Positions 12,861 through 24,490 of a DNA stretch of 64,000 bases are shown here, piece after piece (positions within the stretch are counted from its first letter, which is position 1; each line of letters opens with the position of its first letter). The notes beneath the pieces were generated by a model, which worked only from the letters and a program-made list of their open reading frames with translations, ran no database searches and was not told where the DNA came from. Source of the DNA: Isoetes taiwanensis (lineage: Eukaryota > Streptophyta > Lycopodiopsida > Isoetales > Isoetaceae). The position numbers were made by a program, and so were the translations under genes. The stretch lies in the NCBI GenBank assembly GCA_021234155.1, contig JAJEKV010000112.1:1976282-2040281 (forward strand), written 5' to 3'.

Positions 12861-13232
12861 CCTATAATTAATGCAGCTGCAACTAACTTCTGTAGTATCA
12901 TTTTTTCATTATAACTTTTGATCCAAAACTCCGATTCAAAAACTTTTTGTAGCAATGGGTTCGTCTTCACAAGATCTATCTAGTGATAATCCATTCATAC
13001 ATCTTTTACGATATAAATATATAAGAAATAAGCAAAAAATCATATTTTTTTAAGGTTAACGCATATGACCATATTAAAACACATCATAACTATATATCAT
13101 TGGAAAGATCTTTTCATTCCGCATCTAATGCAACAAACGCCGCAACATTTTGACAAGTGGATCAAAAGTTATGAGGGAAAAACAACAACAATGAAGTTGT
13201 TGGTGCTGCATTAATTGCAGTTAATAGAGGGT
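12861..13232. mobile_element. Fold-back MITE nested in LINE ORF1
   Basis: The left arm at 12866-12890 (AATTAATGCAGCTGCAACTA...) is the imperfect inverse complement of the right arm at 13193-13216. A second pair inside it matches as well: ATAACTTTTGATCC near 12910 against GGATCAAAAGTTAT near 13159. No protein is encoded. The stretch separates two parts of the LINE ORF1 remnant, as expected for a small non-autonomous inverted-repeat transposon. Exact ends and target duplication could not be fixed. Confidence 0.55.
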
Positions 13233-16224
13233 AGCCATTCCATTGGAGGATTCTTATGGGGATGAAATGAGATCTCAAATTTCCTCTAATGGTACATTTC
13301 ATGCTCTTAAGATGCCATGTTGGTTCTTTATTCCTAATCTTCCACATAAATATTTGTTGTTAGAGTCTCTTATTAGTATTGCTAATGGTTTGGGTACTCA
13401 TCTGGACCATTCTATTGTCGATGGAGTTCAATTTTTGTCTCTCTTCCTTCTGGTCGTGGTCTGCCTGATTATGTGGTTGTGAAAAATGGCCCTGTCTTTT
13501 TGAAGTTTGCCGTGCAGTTACACAATGGGCCTCAACTTGCTAAGTTTGCAAAGTTTTGAGCTAACAGAGATCGTCCTATAGTGGTCCCTTCTTCCTCTGT
13601 GCTTTCTTCCTTTGCTGCATCCCTTTTGCCATCTTCTTTCTGCAAATGTTACTACCTTTGTTGTTGCCAGTCCATCTCCCCAACCTCTGCCATCGTCTGT
13701 ATCTGCTGCTAAAGCCCTTATCTCACATAAGATTATTCATACTTCTAATTTTTATGATGGTGGAAGGGCCCAAAGATACAGGAGATACAAGAGAAGCATG
13801 AACGTTTTCAAGAACATCATAAAAGTGCCCAAGTGAGATGGCAAAGTTAACCTGAAAAAGATGCTCTTAGTAAGCATGGTCAACCGCCCCTCATATCATG
13901 ACTGCCTCTAAGAATTTGCATAAAAGGCTGGAGCAGAGAGGAGGCTCTCCATTGCCAGTTATCCATCATAATAATTTTGGAAGAGGGGGTTCCCTTACCC
14001 GATGCTAACCAAAACAATGGAAGGGTGTAATAGAGAGGAAGCTCCTCCATGCCAATTTCTAAGACAATATGGGATGATCTCCCTTTAGAATGCGTGATGG
14101 ACATGGTTGAGGCTAGCGCTATTGGTATGAAGGTGGACTATAATATCTAGGCCACACAAACCTGTTGTCTTGGAATGTGAGGTGATCAGTGGCTTCTTCC
14201 CGAGTAAAAGATGCAGGTTATCTCTCTACCTGTCTAAATTTTTTACTACCTTTTACTGCCTAAAAAGAGTATAAATGTCACCGAGGTGATGTGCAATAAA
14301 GCAGCTAATGTGTTTGGATATGACTATAATGTCTTGGTTTTTGCTGCTGATGCATCTAAGGCTGATGTACTTACTGCATGGAAGTCCTCAATGAATGTCA
14401 CTTTTACTCAAGCAGGTAAGTTTGGGCATTGGATAGTAATCAAATAGGAAACTAAGGGCCAAGAATGGGGTTTGATAAATGTGTGTGCTATAGACCTCGT
14501 CGGCGTGGTGTTTTGTAGACAAAATGAGGAGTAAAATTCTTCAGTTCGGGCATAATGTTGCATGCTTATTGATTGGGGATTTCACTATGGTAGAGTTGGA
14601 AAGAGACAGAAGTGCTCGAGGATCTGAAGTGGTGCAAGGGTTCAAGAGAGAACAATGGTTACGAATTTACATGATTCTCAGCTTTTAGAGATCGATGAAG
14701 ATCAATCCTTCATGCGGTGCAATGGTTGGAAAGAAGATGGCAGAGCTCACACAAGGCATGATAAAATGTGGTATGGCTAATTGTCATAGAGCAATAAAAA
14801 ATAGTTCTAAGCTTAATGTCAAATACTTGGAGGACACGATGAGTTTAAAGTTGGTTGTACTCGGATCTGCTCTCACTCTTTTTCATCTTATAGGAGCATA
14901 TCTAGAATAGTTATACCATTGCCCATAGTAGAGTTATTTGCATGAGAGTGAGGGAGAGTTAGCGCTGCAAAAGGTAGAAGACTATTGTCATCAATGTATC
15001 AAGAATTGGAGGTCCATCATTATGCTTCTACAAATGGTGTTAGAGAAAAGGGGTTGCTAGCTCAGGTTAAGGCTAGAAAACTGTGAAAGTTACTAAAGCC
15101 AAGGTGAAGGTAGATTGCAGTGGTTCAAGGATGGAGATAGATATACACGCTCTTTTTTGCTGCTGCAAGGAGAAGGAAATTCGCTACATCTGTATGTTCT
15201 TTGGCATTGCCCGATGGTTCTCTTATCTCTGATCTTGTGCATCTTAAACAGTATCTTCATCAGCATTTTTCTTTATTCTTTGAGAGAAATCTATTGCTTT
15301 TCCACGAGGACATGCAATCTGCTATGTTGATTAAGGTGCGGCATATTATCTCTGAAGAGCAGAGTTGCTTCTTGAGTCTAATATTGTAAAAGAAGATTTG
15401 AAAGCAGATGTGGTTGTCTTGAAAAAGGACAGATGCCTTGGTCTAGATAGCTTTCCTATTGAAATCTTTCAAAAGTGTTGGGACTGGTTGGAGGATGATG
15501 TATATGATGCTCTCTGAGTTTTAGAGATTCAGGTACCTTGATAAGATATTGAGCACGGATTGCATCTCCCTAATTCTAAAGAGCAAGGAATCCAAGACTA
15601 TTACTGATTGACGACCTATTACATTGCTTTCCTCTGTTTATAAGATCTTTGCTAAGACACTGACAAAAAGAGTGCGAGATATTTTGGCTGAATCCTTCTC
15701 TTCAACACAATCTAGCTTTTTTCATCGTCGATGTATTCTCACTAATGTGGCTGTTACATATGAGGAAATGTCTTGGGCCCGATTATAGAGTCATAGAGTA
15801 GTGTATCTTAAACTTGATTTTGCTAAGGCATATGATAGTGCTGACTGGCGATTCTTTGAGAAGTGTCTTCTTGCTCTTGGATTTGGAGAGTCATTTACAA
15901 GAAACATTATGAAGCTTCATATTTTAGCAAGATCTACTGTACTTTTTCAAGGAGAGCCATCTGATATTTTTGTAGTGGGTAGAGGAATTCGGCAAGGTTG
16001 TCCTTTAGCACCTTTTCTCTTTATAATTTTGGCAGAAGTATTATCCCAGCCTTTCTATGTGGCTACTTGGAATGGCATCAAGGTTTACCAATAGCTGATA
16101 GTTCACAAAAAGTATGTAATTAGTATGTTTACAATACCTTTTGTTCTTGATTGTTGAGGCGAAGAATCTTTATAATGATAAGCTATTATTGGACATATTC
16201 TCTTTAGCATCAGGCGTTCTTTAA

Positions 16225-16714
16225 CAGGGAAAAAATTAAGGAACTTTTATAGTCAAAGTGGTGAAATAGACTTGGCTAAAGTATGCCAAAAATTGAGATG
16301 AAAGCTTCTAATGTTTAGCTAAACTTTCTAAATTTTGCCACCTGTACTTTCTTACGTTTGGCTAAACTTTTATTTAAAAAAAAAAAATTCTTCTATCTTT
16401 TGACTATTTTGCACTAATTCAAGACCTAAATATTAATTGACCATAATAAATATAAAGGCTATAGGATAATTTGGCTAAAGTACACTAAATTTTGACGTAA
16501 AAGCTTCTAAGCTTTGGCTAAACTTTCTAAATTTTGGCAGTTACACTTTCTTGCGATTAGCTAAAGTCGGACGAAATGGAGGTGAGGCGTGAAATAGACT
16601 TGGTTAAAATTTTATTTTTGTTAGGCCAAAAAGGGCTATAGTTTAGCCAATTTTTTTCCAAACAAGGCCAAAATTTCGCCATTTAGCTAAGTTTAGCCAC
16701 TAATTTTTTCCATG
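16225..16714. mobile_element. hAT-type MITE with 8-bp target duplication
   Basis: The element begins CAGGGAAAAAATTAA and ends TTAATTTTTTCCATG, which are imperfect terminal inverted repeats. It is flanked by TTCTTTAA (16217-16224) and TTCTTTAG (16715-16722), an 8-base duplication with one mismatch. CAGGG termini and 8-base duplications are typical of the hAT superfamily. Inside, two related segments of about 100 bases (near 16272 and 16469, built on TTGGCTAAAGT and AAGCTTCTAA) form a direct repeat. Removing the element rejoins the LINE frame around ...ASG and ...KCIDLWELDSP, which confirms it as an insertion. Confidence 0.8.
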
Positions 16715-17800
16715 TTCTTTAGGATGGCAAAAGTGTATTGATTTATGGGAATTAGACAGTCCTATTCATACCTGTATTTTGGTCTATCCATGGAAGCTAT
16801 TTCTGCATGGCAAGATCATAAAGTTATTCGGTATTCCTGTTGGCAATCACGTTTCTGCTTCGGATGCTTGAAATGAAATTCTTAGAGGGTTGCAGAAGCA
16901 CTTATTTTGGTGGAATACAACTAAACTATCCATGCCCGAAAGAATCATTGTAGCTAAACGTGTTCTTAGAAATACTCATGCTTATATTGCATTTGCTCCA
17001 TGAGCCCTTCAGTGTAAGATGGAGGAGATTGTTTATATTGTCAGGTTGGGGTGGAAATGAGGAAGGAGTTGTGGTCAAGGTAGCTTGAACGAATTGCATT
17101 AAACATAAGGCAGCTGGTGGCCTTGGGATTGTAATGCTTTCTTCGTTTTAAAGGGTTTACTTGTTGCTTGGGACACTGTTAGGTATATTAATCCTGAGGC
17201 ATGTCTTACGTTGTCTACTCCATATTGGTCGATACTTCCACAAGCACTCCAAATAATGTGCCTCTAAGTGTTGTTGTACATCTAAAGATACAATGACGAT
17301 GAATAGCAGCTGGTATACGCACTATTGCAGCTTGGTCTGAGTTTGGCCATCTCCTGCCATGAGAAGCATTTAAAACAAAATTCATATTGTATAGATGCGA
17401 TAGAGCAATCTGGACTCGTATTATTGCATTGATACCATACGATTTTGGTTCGCAAATTGAAGTAGAAGTACGGGGTTGCAAAAAAGATATCAGCTTTGTC
17501 TCTTCCATCTATAAATTGCTTCTGCATCATGAAACCTTGCCTCCATCTAATAGAGTAGAAAAGTGCTTGGACATGGGTGTGGGTAAGTTGCTTCATCCCA
17601 AGATGGTTGTTTTGTGGTGGCAAGTAATTCATAGATGACTTAGAGTTCACAGGCTAGTTCATAAAATTGATCATTGAATTTCAGATCTCTATCCTTTATA
17701 TAAGCAAAGGGTTTAGAGTATCGAACATTGATTTTCTTGTGTGAGTGACTTCGACTGGTGTGATTTTGAATCCTCTTTGTGACTTCTTGTATTTCTCACA

Positions 17801-18630
17801 GAATCTATACGATGCTACCATCGTACAAATACGGAGAATTCCCCTCCCGTGGCGACTACATCACCATGGAAAGGCCCTCCGTCTAACTCAGACCACCTCG
17901 GGGTGACGGGACGCGGAGGTGTCATTTGTCCCAAGGCCTCTATGGGAATCCTACACATCGGAAGCATACATACATGTTAGAACCCAGCGATCATACACAA
18001 AATAATATACCACCACGAAGAGTGGCCCATTCATCATCATATAAATAGCAATACAAGTACAAGATAACATACGCAATATACCATGAATAAGGGTTGACTC
18101 TAGGGAGTTGACTGACAATCAAAGCCTCCAGATAACATCAGACAGAGATATAACATGGTGTTGGATGGCATAGACTAATGGCTAGGGTAGTCCATTCTAA
18201 ACGCCCCTCCCGTGCACAATTTGCAGATAGGCTGAAACATGGTATGGCGTGGTTGTAGCCTTTGGGAGACGCAATCCCATGGAATCACCCTATGAGACTA
18301 CTCCGGGTTGCATCCCCTTGGTCCGATGAGACAAGTTAGGGGGGTGTCCCCTCCCCGGGCACAATGAATCCTTGGGTGTGCTAGAGGATACGGGCCACGT
18401 CAGCAGTCCCCATATCCATACCCGACTTACTCCCCTAAATTTAACAGTTCATGATGCAAGTTCGAGCCCAGGATATCCCTATAGGCACGTATCCTGCGAC
18501 CCAGGGAGTGTCAGGCCCATACCCAGCCCCTTCAGTGTGACTATAAGCCTAGCACACTATAGGAATCTTGTAGCCACGCTAGGCAAGGTCCCACTCCCGT
18601 TTCACCCCCGGGGGATTCACCTCTATTATA
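17801..18630. repeat. LTR fragment related to the LTR at 54602-56100
   Basis: Long stretches match the first 830 bases of the LTR at 54.6 kb, for example ACGATGCTACCATCGTACAA near 17810 and 54625, and the segment around TATCCTGCGACCCAGGGAGT near 18500 and 55350. The terminal TGTGACG and the far half of the LTR are missing, so it is a truncated copy. It abuts the broken 3' end of the LINE. Confidence 0.75.
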
Positions 18631-20073
18631 GATGTATATGCCATGTGCGTTCCATAGGTTGCCAAAAAACCCATAATATACGACAGTTCCATAAGAAAAA
18701 CCCTTTGTATACGACTACATTATTAGTAAAAGAATGCAACCCATATCATATAATTACTTGTCCAAACACTTTTACTTGACAACCCCTTCCATACATATAC
18801 GATGACTCTATTATTTTATATATGTACAAGTCCCTTGTTATTTAAGGTCTGTGCAAAATGAAATGTGTATTGTACGAATAAATTTTCCTTAGATTTATTT
18901 TTGGTGGGATTGTTCAAGGTTCCGGATCCGGTTATGTTAGTTAGAATGAATATCTACAAATTGCGTTAACATCATGTAGGAACAGATCATAATTTAGAGA
19001 TCTTGGGCACCCTATAAGAACTTTTCTCTTAGAGATGTTCTCATTTTGCCATGAAGATTTATTTTTTCCGACTTGTTTAAATTTAGTGGACTGAGTTACT
19101 AAAGAGAAATATTTTTGGGCCAAATATTTGACTTTGCATGTAATAGTAATGGATGGCTGTGAATGTAAAGAAGATGTCTATAAGGAAGAGTAATTTGATA
19201 TAATTATGTCGATACAAAAGGGGGCAAATGTTCAAATTACATATGGATGTCCATAAGATATTATTTAATACAGTATCTCATGAGATGCCTGCAATTAATA
19301 CATTGGTACATGAGATGCCTACATGTTACACTTGAACTTTGAGAAGTATATTTGCAATTCTTGAAATTGTATAATAGTTTGTGATACTACGAAATAATAT
19401 TCCAAAACTACACAAAGCTGACCCCTACAAACGTACACATAGAAAAAACTAGGTGTAGTTAAGAAATAGGAAGATTTATATCTATGACTTATAGTAGGCA
19501 GATTTCCAAAGACATTAAAACAATCCAGAAAGATTTGCATTTGAGACATGTGAAAGGCACTTAGTTGACTAGATGAAGCATTGTGTTCTGCTCGGGAATA
19601 AGATTTGGCTTGGTGAAGTATTATGGAGATTAGTCGAATACCCAATAAGATGTTTTATTACATCGTAGAGTTGGATAATAGAATCTTTGCTATCAAATAT
19701 GTATCTTCAACAAAGATCACAACTACACATTCTCCATGTAACAATGGCCCTTGTAATATTCTTTTGTTTCCTACTTTACTATAAACTCAGGCCTTGCTAA
19801 ATTTTGAATGCCTCATTAGGCATAATTGGATATTTTATTTACTCAAGTATCATAGTGCACTAATTGCATATTTTCTTTTTATACAACCATTAGTGTGTTT
19901 GTGTATTTTCATAGGATTATGTGTATATGTCAAAGAACGCTATCATTAAATAAGAATCATATAGTTTAAGAACCATATTTATAGTATATTATTTTTTTTT
20001 ATATTGAAGCAAAATAAATATCCTCCAAACAGAACGAAGTTAATCTTGCATAGAGATGAACGGAGGTAGACTG
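18631..20073. other. AT-rich intergenic stretch
   Basis: I see no coding frame with a family signature, no RNA gene and no clear repeat. The open stretches at 18941-19123 and 19319-19645 on the minus strand look like chance in AT-rich DNA. Confidence 0.5.
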
Positions 20074-20943
20074 ATGGCGACGACAAGAAGTTTTCTAATA
20101 CATGTCGATTATGAACATTTGCTTGTAAGCCCAAATGCGTTTTACTTGTAGGTTGCTCTAGTAGATTTTTTTTTTATCTCTCTCGCTATGTACTTCTCAT
20201 TTTTCTTATTTCCGAGCTCCATCATGTTCCTTTGCGCCCAGATTGTTATGTGATAGTTGTAGGACCAAATGGGAAAGAACATCAAGTTTTTGTAGATCCG
20301 TGCTAGGGCCAAAATTGTTTTTGGCCAAGGATGAGAAGTTTTCTTGACTGATAATCTTTTCATAGATGGTGATGTTATTTTTTGTGTGATATCGGAGGAT
20401 AACAACAGGATATTTGCAAAGAAGTGCGATGGCGAAGAATCGGACCAAAGCCCTTGGAATTTGGCGGTAGAGGATGGAAAAGCACGGCAGAAGTTGTTAA
20501 TGCTCGACAAAGACGTAGTAAAAAGAACCGTAAGACTCGTTAATGTATCGATGATGAACCGGACATTAAGAAACCTTTTAAAGTTCCAATTGCTCAAACG
20601 TATTTATTCATCGATTGGTGAGTAAAAATTTCCCTTTGATTAGTTTTCCTTCCGTAAATTCTTAGCTCTCTATTTTCTCGTGTCGTCGAGATTGAAGGAG
20701 GAAGATCGCTGGCTTAATGCCTCCAAGGGGTTCTCCGCAATCCTTGTTCATGGACCGTATGGTATTGACACTAATTTGAAAGCAAAACCAAATGATATTG
20801 TTTGAGTCATAATTGGGACCTCGCTAGTCAAAGACTATTCTCTTAAAGTTGGTGATATATTGGAATTCCAAGTCGTAGGCGAGCTTGAATGGACAATGAA
20901 CATCTATCGTGGTGGAGCACAGCATGACCAGAAGAAGTTCTGA
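20074..20943 (+). pseudogene. B3-like DNA-binding domain gene, two domains, decayed
   Basis: The first exon, from ATG 20074, encodes MATTRSFLIHVDYEHLL and ends at a GTAAG donor. A B3-like segment follows: DCYVIVVGPNGKEHQVFVD near 20245, then after a frameshift FLTDNLFIDGDVIFCVI near 20341. It continues through an acidic linker (CDGEESDQSPW) to a probable donor GGTGAGT near 20621. The second domain, 20670-20943, reads LKEEDRWLNASKG, ILVHGPYG, one TGA, then VKDYSLKVGDILEFQVVG and stop. The pattern (aromatic, SL.VGDILEF) fits plant B3 transcription factors of the REM-like kind. The same exon plan recurs on the other strand at 28237-29118. Stops and frameshifts indicate a pseudogene. The B3 assignment rests on motif recall. 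Confidence 0.5.
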
Positions 20944-23900
20944 ATATGTAATTTTATATAACAGATATTTTGTTGCCTCTGTGAGTTTTCCACTTACAAC
21001 TATTAGCATGACTATATACTAACTGTTCATACTTTGTAATCACAGGAAGTAATATATTTTACTACTTATCTTTTTGAAGAAGAGTCTAATTTTCTGTATA
21101 CCTGCATAATTTTTGATGCAATTTATCTTGGAAATCAATAAAATTATTCAACTATTGGTGGTCAAAATTTACGGCACATAAAATAGCATAAGCAATCTAA
21201 GGTCGAATTTTACTACTGTGTAGGAAATGTAAAATAGTCTCAGGGAGTTTGTCTTCCATGAACTTTGCATGGTGTGCTTCAACAGTCTTCCCAATTTGGT
21301 TTTTGCCAAAGTGCAGTTTGTTATATAGGTATTCAAATATAGAAGAAGAAGAAAGGAACACAACCTTCACAAGCATATTGTATTTCATGTAAAGCAAGAC
21401 AAACTCTACAGTATATTGTGGTTGCTTGGGTCATTTCTATCATGAGTTCCTATCTCTTACATCATTGTCGAAACACTTTTACCCCATCGCTTTTATTCTA
21501 TTTTCTTGTGAGAAGTGCCATCCGCAGATCCTCTTTTCTTTTGTTTGAATGTGAGAAATCATATCACCCCATCCTTTTGCCTTGTGATTCATTCTTAGGA
21601 ATGAAGTGTTCCCTGATTTTAACATTGGTTTTAGCAAAGATGTGATCGGTAGGATGGCATCTATTTTCCGGATGCCATATGTATTGTATGTGACTTTCTT
21701 TGGTCGCTTTTTTTTTTTTGAAGTAGTTAAGGAACAATTCATTGTTCATCTACCTTTGTGTAGTCCACAAGTGCAATGGTGTTGTTGTCGCCGACACTTG
21801 CATGCATTTGCTTCGCCTCAGATTTTTGCTTTAAGGTTGTAGATGTTAAAGTGTACAACTATAATTTTGGAATACTCTTTTTGTTGAAGGTAAAAATATG
21901 GCAAAGATATAGTTCTTGATGAGACTCAAGTAGTGAATAGTGCATCCGTGAAAGAAGGATGCCTATAATATTGTTGCAGGAGCTGCTAAGAAATGGTTGC
22001 CTGTTGCTTTCTTCTATGCTTAAACAAATATTCTTGATCGCAAAAAGATCAATCTATTTATAATATTTTTTCAAAATACAAAAGATGAACACTTCCCACA
22101 AAAGAGGAGCACATGTTTGTTGTTAAGAAACTAGCTAGAGACGATCCTATATAACCTTTAAATACTATAACTTATCATAAGCACACTTAGAATTCCCTGT
22201 GGTCTCATAACAGTAAGTTTTAGCTTTCATTGACAGAACCATCATTTAAGATGATCCATTGGTCTGCAGCCTACTACCTTAGATTCATTATTTCGTTGAT
22301 ACAAAAATTTGATATTGATGGTACAAATTTGTTTTTGTCCGGCATCCTTCCTTGTGCTAGGTAATCGCACAATCATCCAATATCAAGTTACATACAATTT
22401 GTAGGCGATAATGAGATTCTCGATGCTTACTTCAATTTGATTTCGTGGCTTGAACAATAGTACTTTAATTCTTCCATGTGTCCATCCCGCAATTGGGTTG
22501 AACAATGCAAATGGCCAAAAGGATCCATAGGGAAGATATCGGTGAAGCATTGAGTGAATTGTACTCCCAGTCGGTCAGTATTGCACGCCTTCTAGCAAAC
22601 CGAACATAAAATCTGGGAAATATCGCTCAATTCCTAGTGCACGAAAAAATTACTCCCCGCCTTTCCTTCAATCCATCCACATTTTATGTGTTTTACTTCT
22701 TCATCGACGATCTCGTCTCGCAATGCATAAGAACTTGTTAGTATTAGTTGTTCCGCCACTACATCACCGAGAGGGAATGCCCATCCCCGATCCGACACTA
22801 TTCAAAGTTATCCAAAAAGCATGGATTAGCTTGCGGATGTTAAAAGTGCATCTTTCCTAATTCTCTAATCCATAAACGAAGTTCACTTTCTATTGTTTAA
22901 TTTGAGAATTTTCTTTGCAAATAACCTTGGAGCAATTGAGCAAGAACAAGAGGAGGAAAGGAAGAAGTCGAACACGATCGACGCGGCATGCATGAAATGA
23001 TGCATCCCATTGGTATTTATAGCATCGAAAATTCTATAAGTCGCCTATCATAAATGCGAAAAGCTACTTTAGCTGGAATTTAAGCGATGATTTGAAGCGC
23101 AATGGATACCGTAATTGTATCCGATCTTCCTTTTAATTTGAGCACGCAATTTTAATTTCTGAATTTAATTGTATATGTCAAAGATCTAAAGGCATATTTA
23201 GTTTTTATATTAGTCTCAAAATATTAGTGGTGTACAATTTGTCAATGGTAACAAAGTGTTTGAAGAAGCAAAATATTGCCATTATTGGTTGTAACACTAG
23301 AAGCTTAATGTTGCATGCATATGGACTCTATATGCCAAGGTGCAACATCAATGATATTTTCTTATGCTCATCTCACTTAGCAAAGTCTTGTGTTTTTAAT
23401 AAACAAATCGCTACCCCCCCTAGATGCCGCTCTCCCATCATACACGATAGGAGAGCAACCCCTTTCCAGAAGTTACGGGGCTATTTTGCCCTGCCCAATC
23501 AGTTCTCTAGTTCATTCCCTGTAACGTCTAGGATATCCTACTTAAGAATCTTCCCATATGTCAATGTAAGATTAATTGGGCAAGGTTGCACTCAATAGAC
23601 ACTTATATGCACCTTACGAACCTTGCATGCAATGTCTAGGATGTAATGTTATTTATCCTTATTCCATTAACATATTTGAGTTCAAATATTAAATCATAAA
23701 GAAACATAGAAGGAAAAGCAAGATAAGATTGAAAGAAATGGCTAGGGGGAACGATAATACTTCTTATGTCTAAATAGTGAAGTTATTTTATAGACCTAAG
23801 CATTGTTGTTTTGCAAACCTTATCTTAGAAGGTTATCATCATAAACAGAGACGTAATCATGTTTGTCTTGAAAACCTTACCCTAAAAGATTATGACCATA

Positions 23901-24244
23901 AATGTGGGGAAGATTATGGATTGAATGGGAAGGAACCACGGGTAGTTGCACACGTATGATTGACTATTTCTACCTAATTCTGATTGGCATACAAAGAAAT
24001 GATAGCAAGATTGCTACTATGGGCATATCCTGCATTCACATATGCCTATGGGTCATTATTTAATTTACCACTACATTATTATGATAGTTTCATAATTGAA
24101 TCTGAACATATATCACTATTAGAAAGCATAAGAAACACATGAAATACTCGCACGAACTTACGAGACAATGTTCTTCTACTATGGTTCCTCTCAAAATTTA
24201 TTTTGTTTTAATAATTTGGCCTAGATATCTTCACTGTTTTTTTA
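20944..24244. other. AT-rich intergenic stretch
   Basis: No gene is supported in these 3.3 kb. Open stretches such as 21418-21645, 21606-21842 and 23227-23598 have no family signature. A poly(T) run lies at about 21709-21719. Confidence 0.5.
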
Positions 24245-24490
24245 AATTCCCAGAAATTTTCTCCGAGAGTGATAGAACACACTGTTTTGAGACCAAAAGG
24301 CAGCAATGGATATCTTGTGATAATCAAAGGTCGCCATATAGCTTCTCTTCCTGGGAGTCGCCGCATGAGTAAAACACTAAAAACGACATCCTACATTTTT
24401 CATATGAACCCAATGGACCGGGAAATCCATGTCGAGGAGCTTCTTGCCTTGCGATGCGTTCTCTCGTCCGACTCGACTTCGGTCAAATAG
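24245..24490 (+). pseudogene. Possible third B3-domain fragment
   Basis: The frame reads NSQKFSPRVIEHTVLRPKGS, then NGYLVIIKGRH, up to a stop at 24488-24490. The order Q-K-F-S, then V-L-R-P-K-G-S-N-G and an alternating hydrophobic strand, resembles the first strands of a B3 domain. It also resembles the DCYVIVVGPNGKEHQV segment of the decayed gene at 20.2 kb. The rest of a B3 domain is not seen. The assignment is tentative and is helped mainly by the two neighbours. Confidence 0.3.

Larger units (their letters stand above)
11838..17790 (+). mobile_element. Decayed plant LINE (L1-type non-LTR retrotransposon)
   Basis: The order ORF1, endonuclease, reverse transcriptase and C-terminal zinc domain is recognisable. 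ORF1 remains run from about 11.9 to 13.85 kb; 13243-13482 encodes a segment like the DUF4283 domain (MPCWFFIPNLPHKY, then ANGLGTHLD). The endonuclease starts at about 14158 with LLSWNVR followed by a stop. Reverse transcriptase is seen from about 15420: LKKDRCLGLD, TD-stop-RPITLLSSVYK at 15606, LKLDFAKAYD at 15811 and GIRQGCPLAPFLF at 15980. The box expected to read YADD reads YVYN at 16124-16135, so the catalytic aspartates are lost. A zf-RVT-like segment (KLLHPKMVVLWWQVIHR) ends near 17640. Many stops and frameshifts make it dead. Two smaller elements are nested in it, and its 3' end and poly(A) are missing against the LTR fragment at 17801. The start is uncertain. Confidence 0.8.

Noticed and set aside
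23227-23598. 123-codon open frame
   Set aside because: No family signature, AT-rich surroundings, no start or promoter context.
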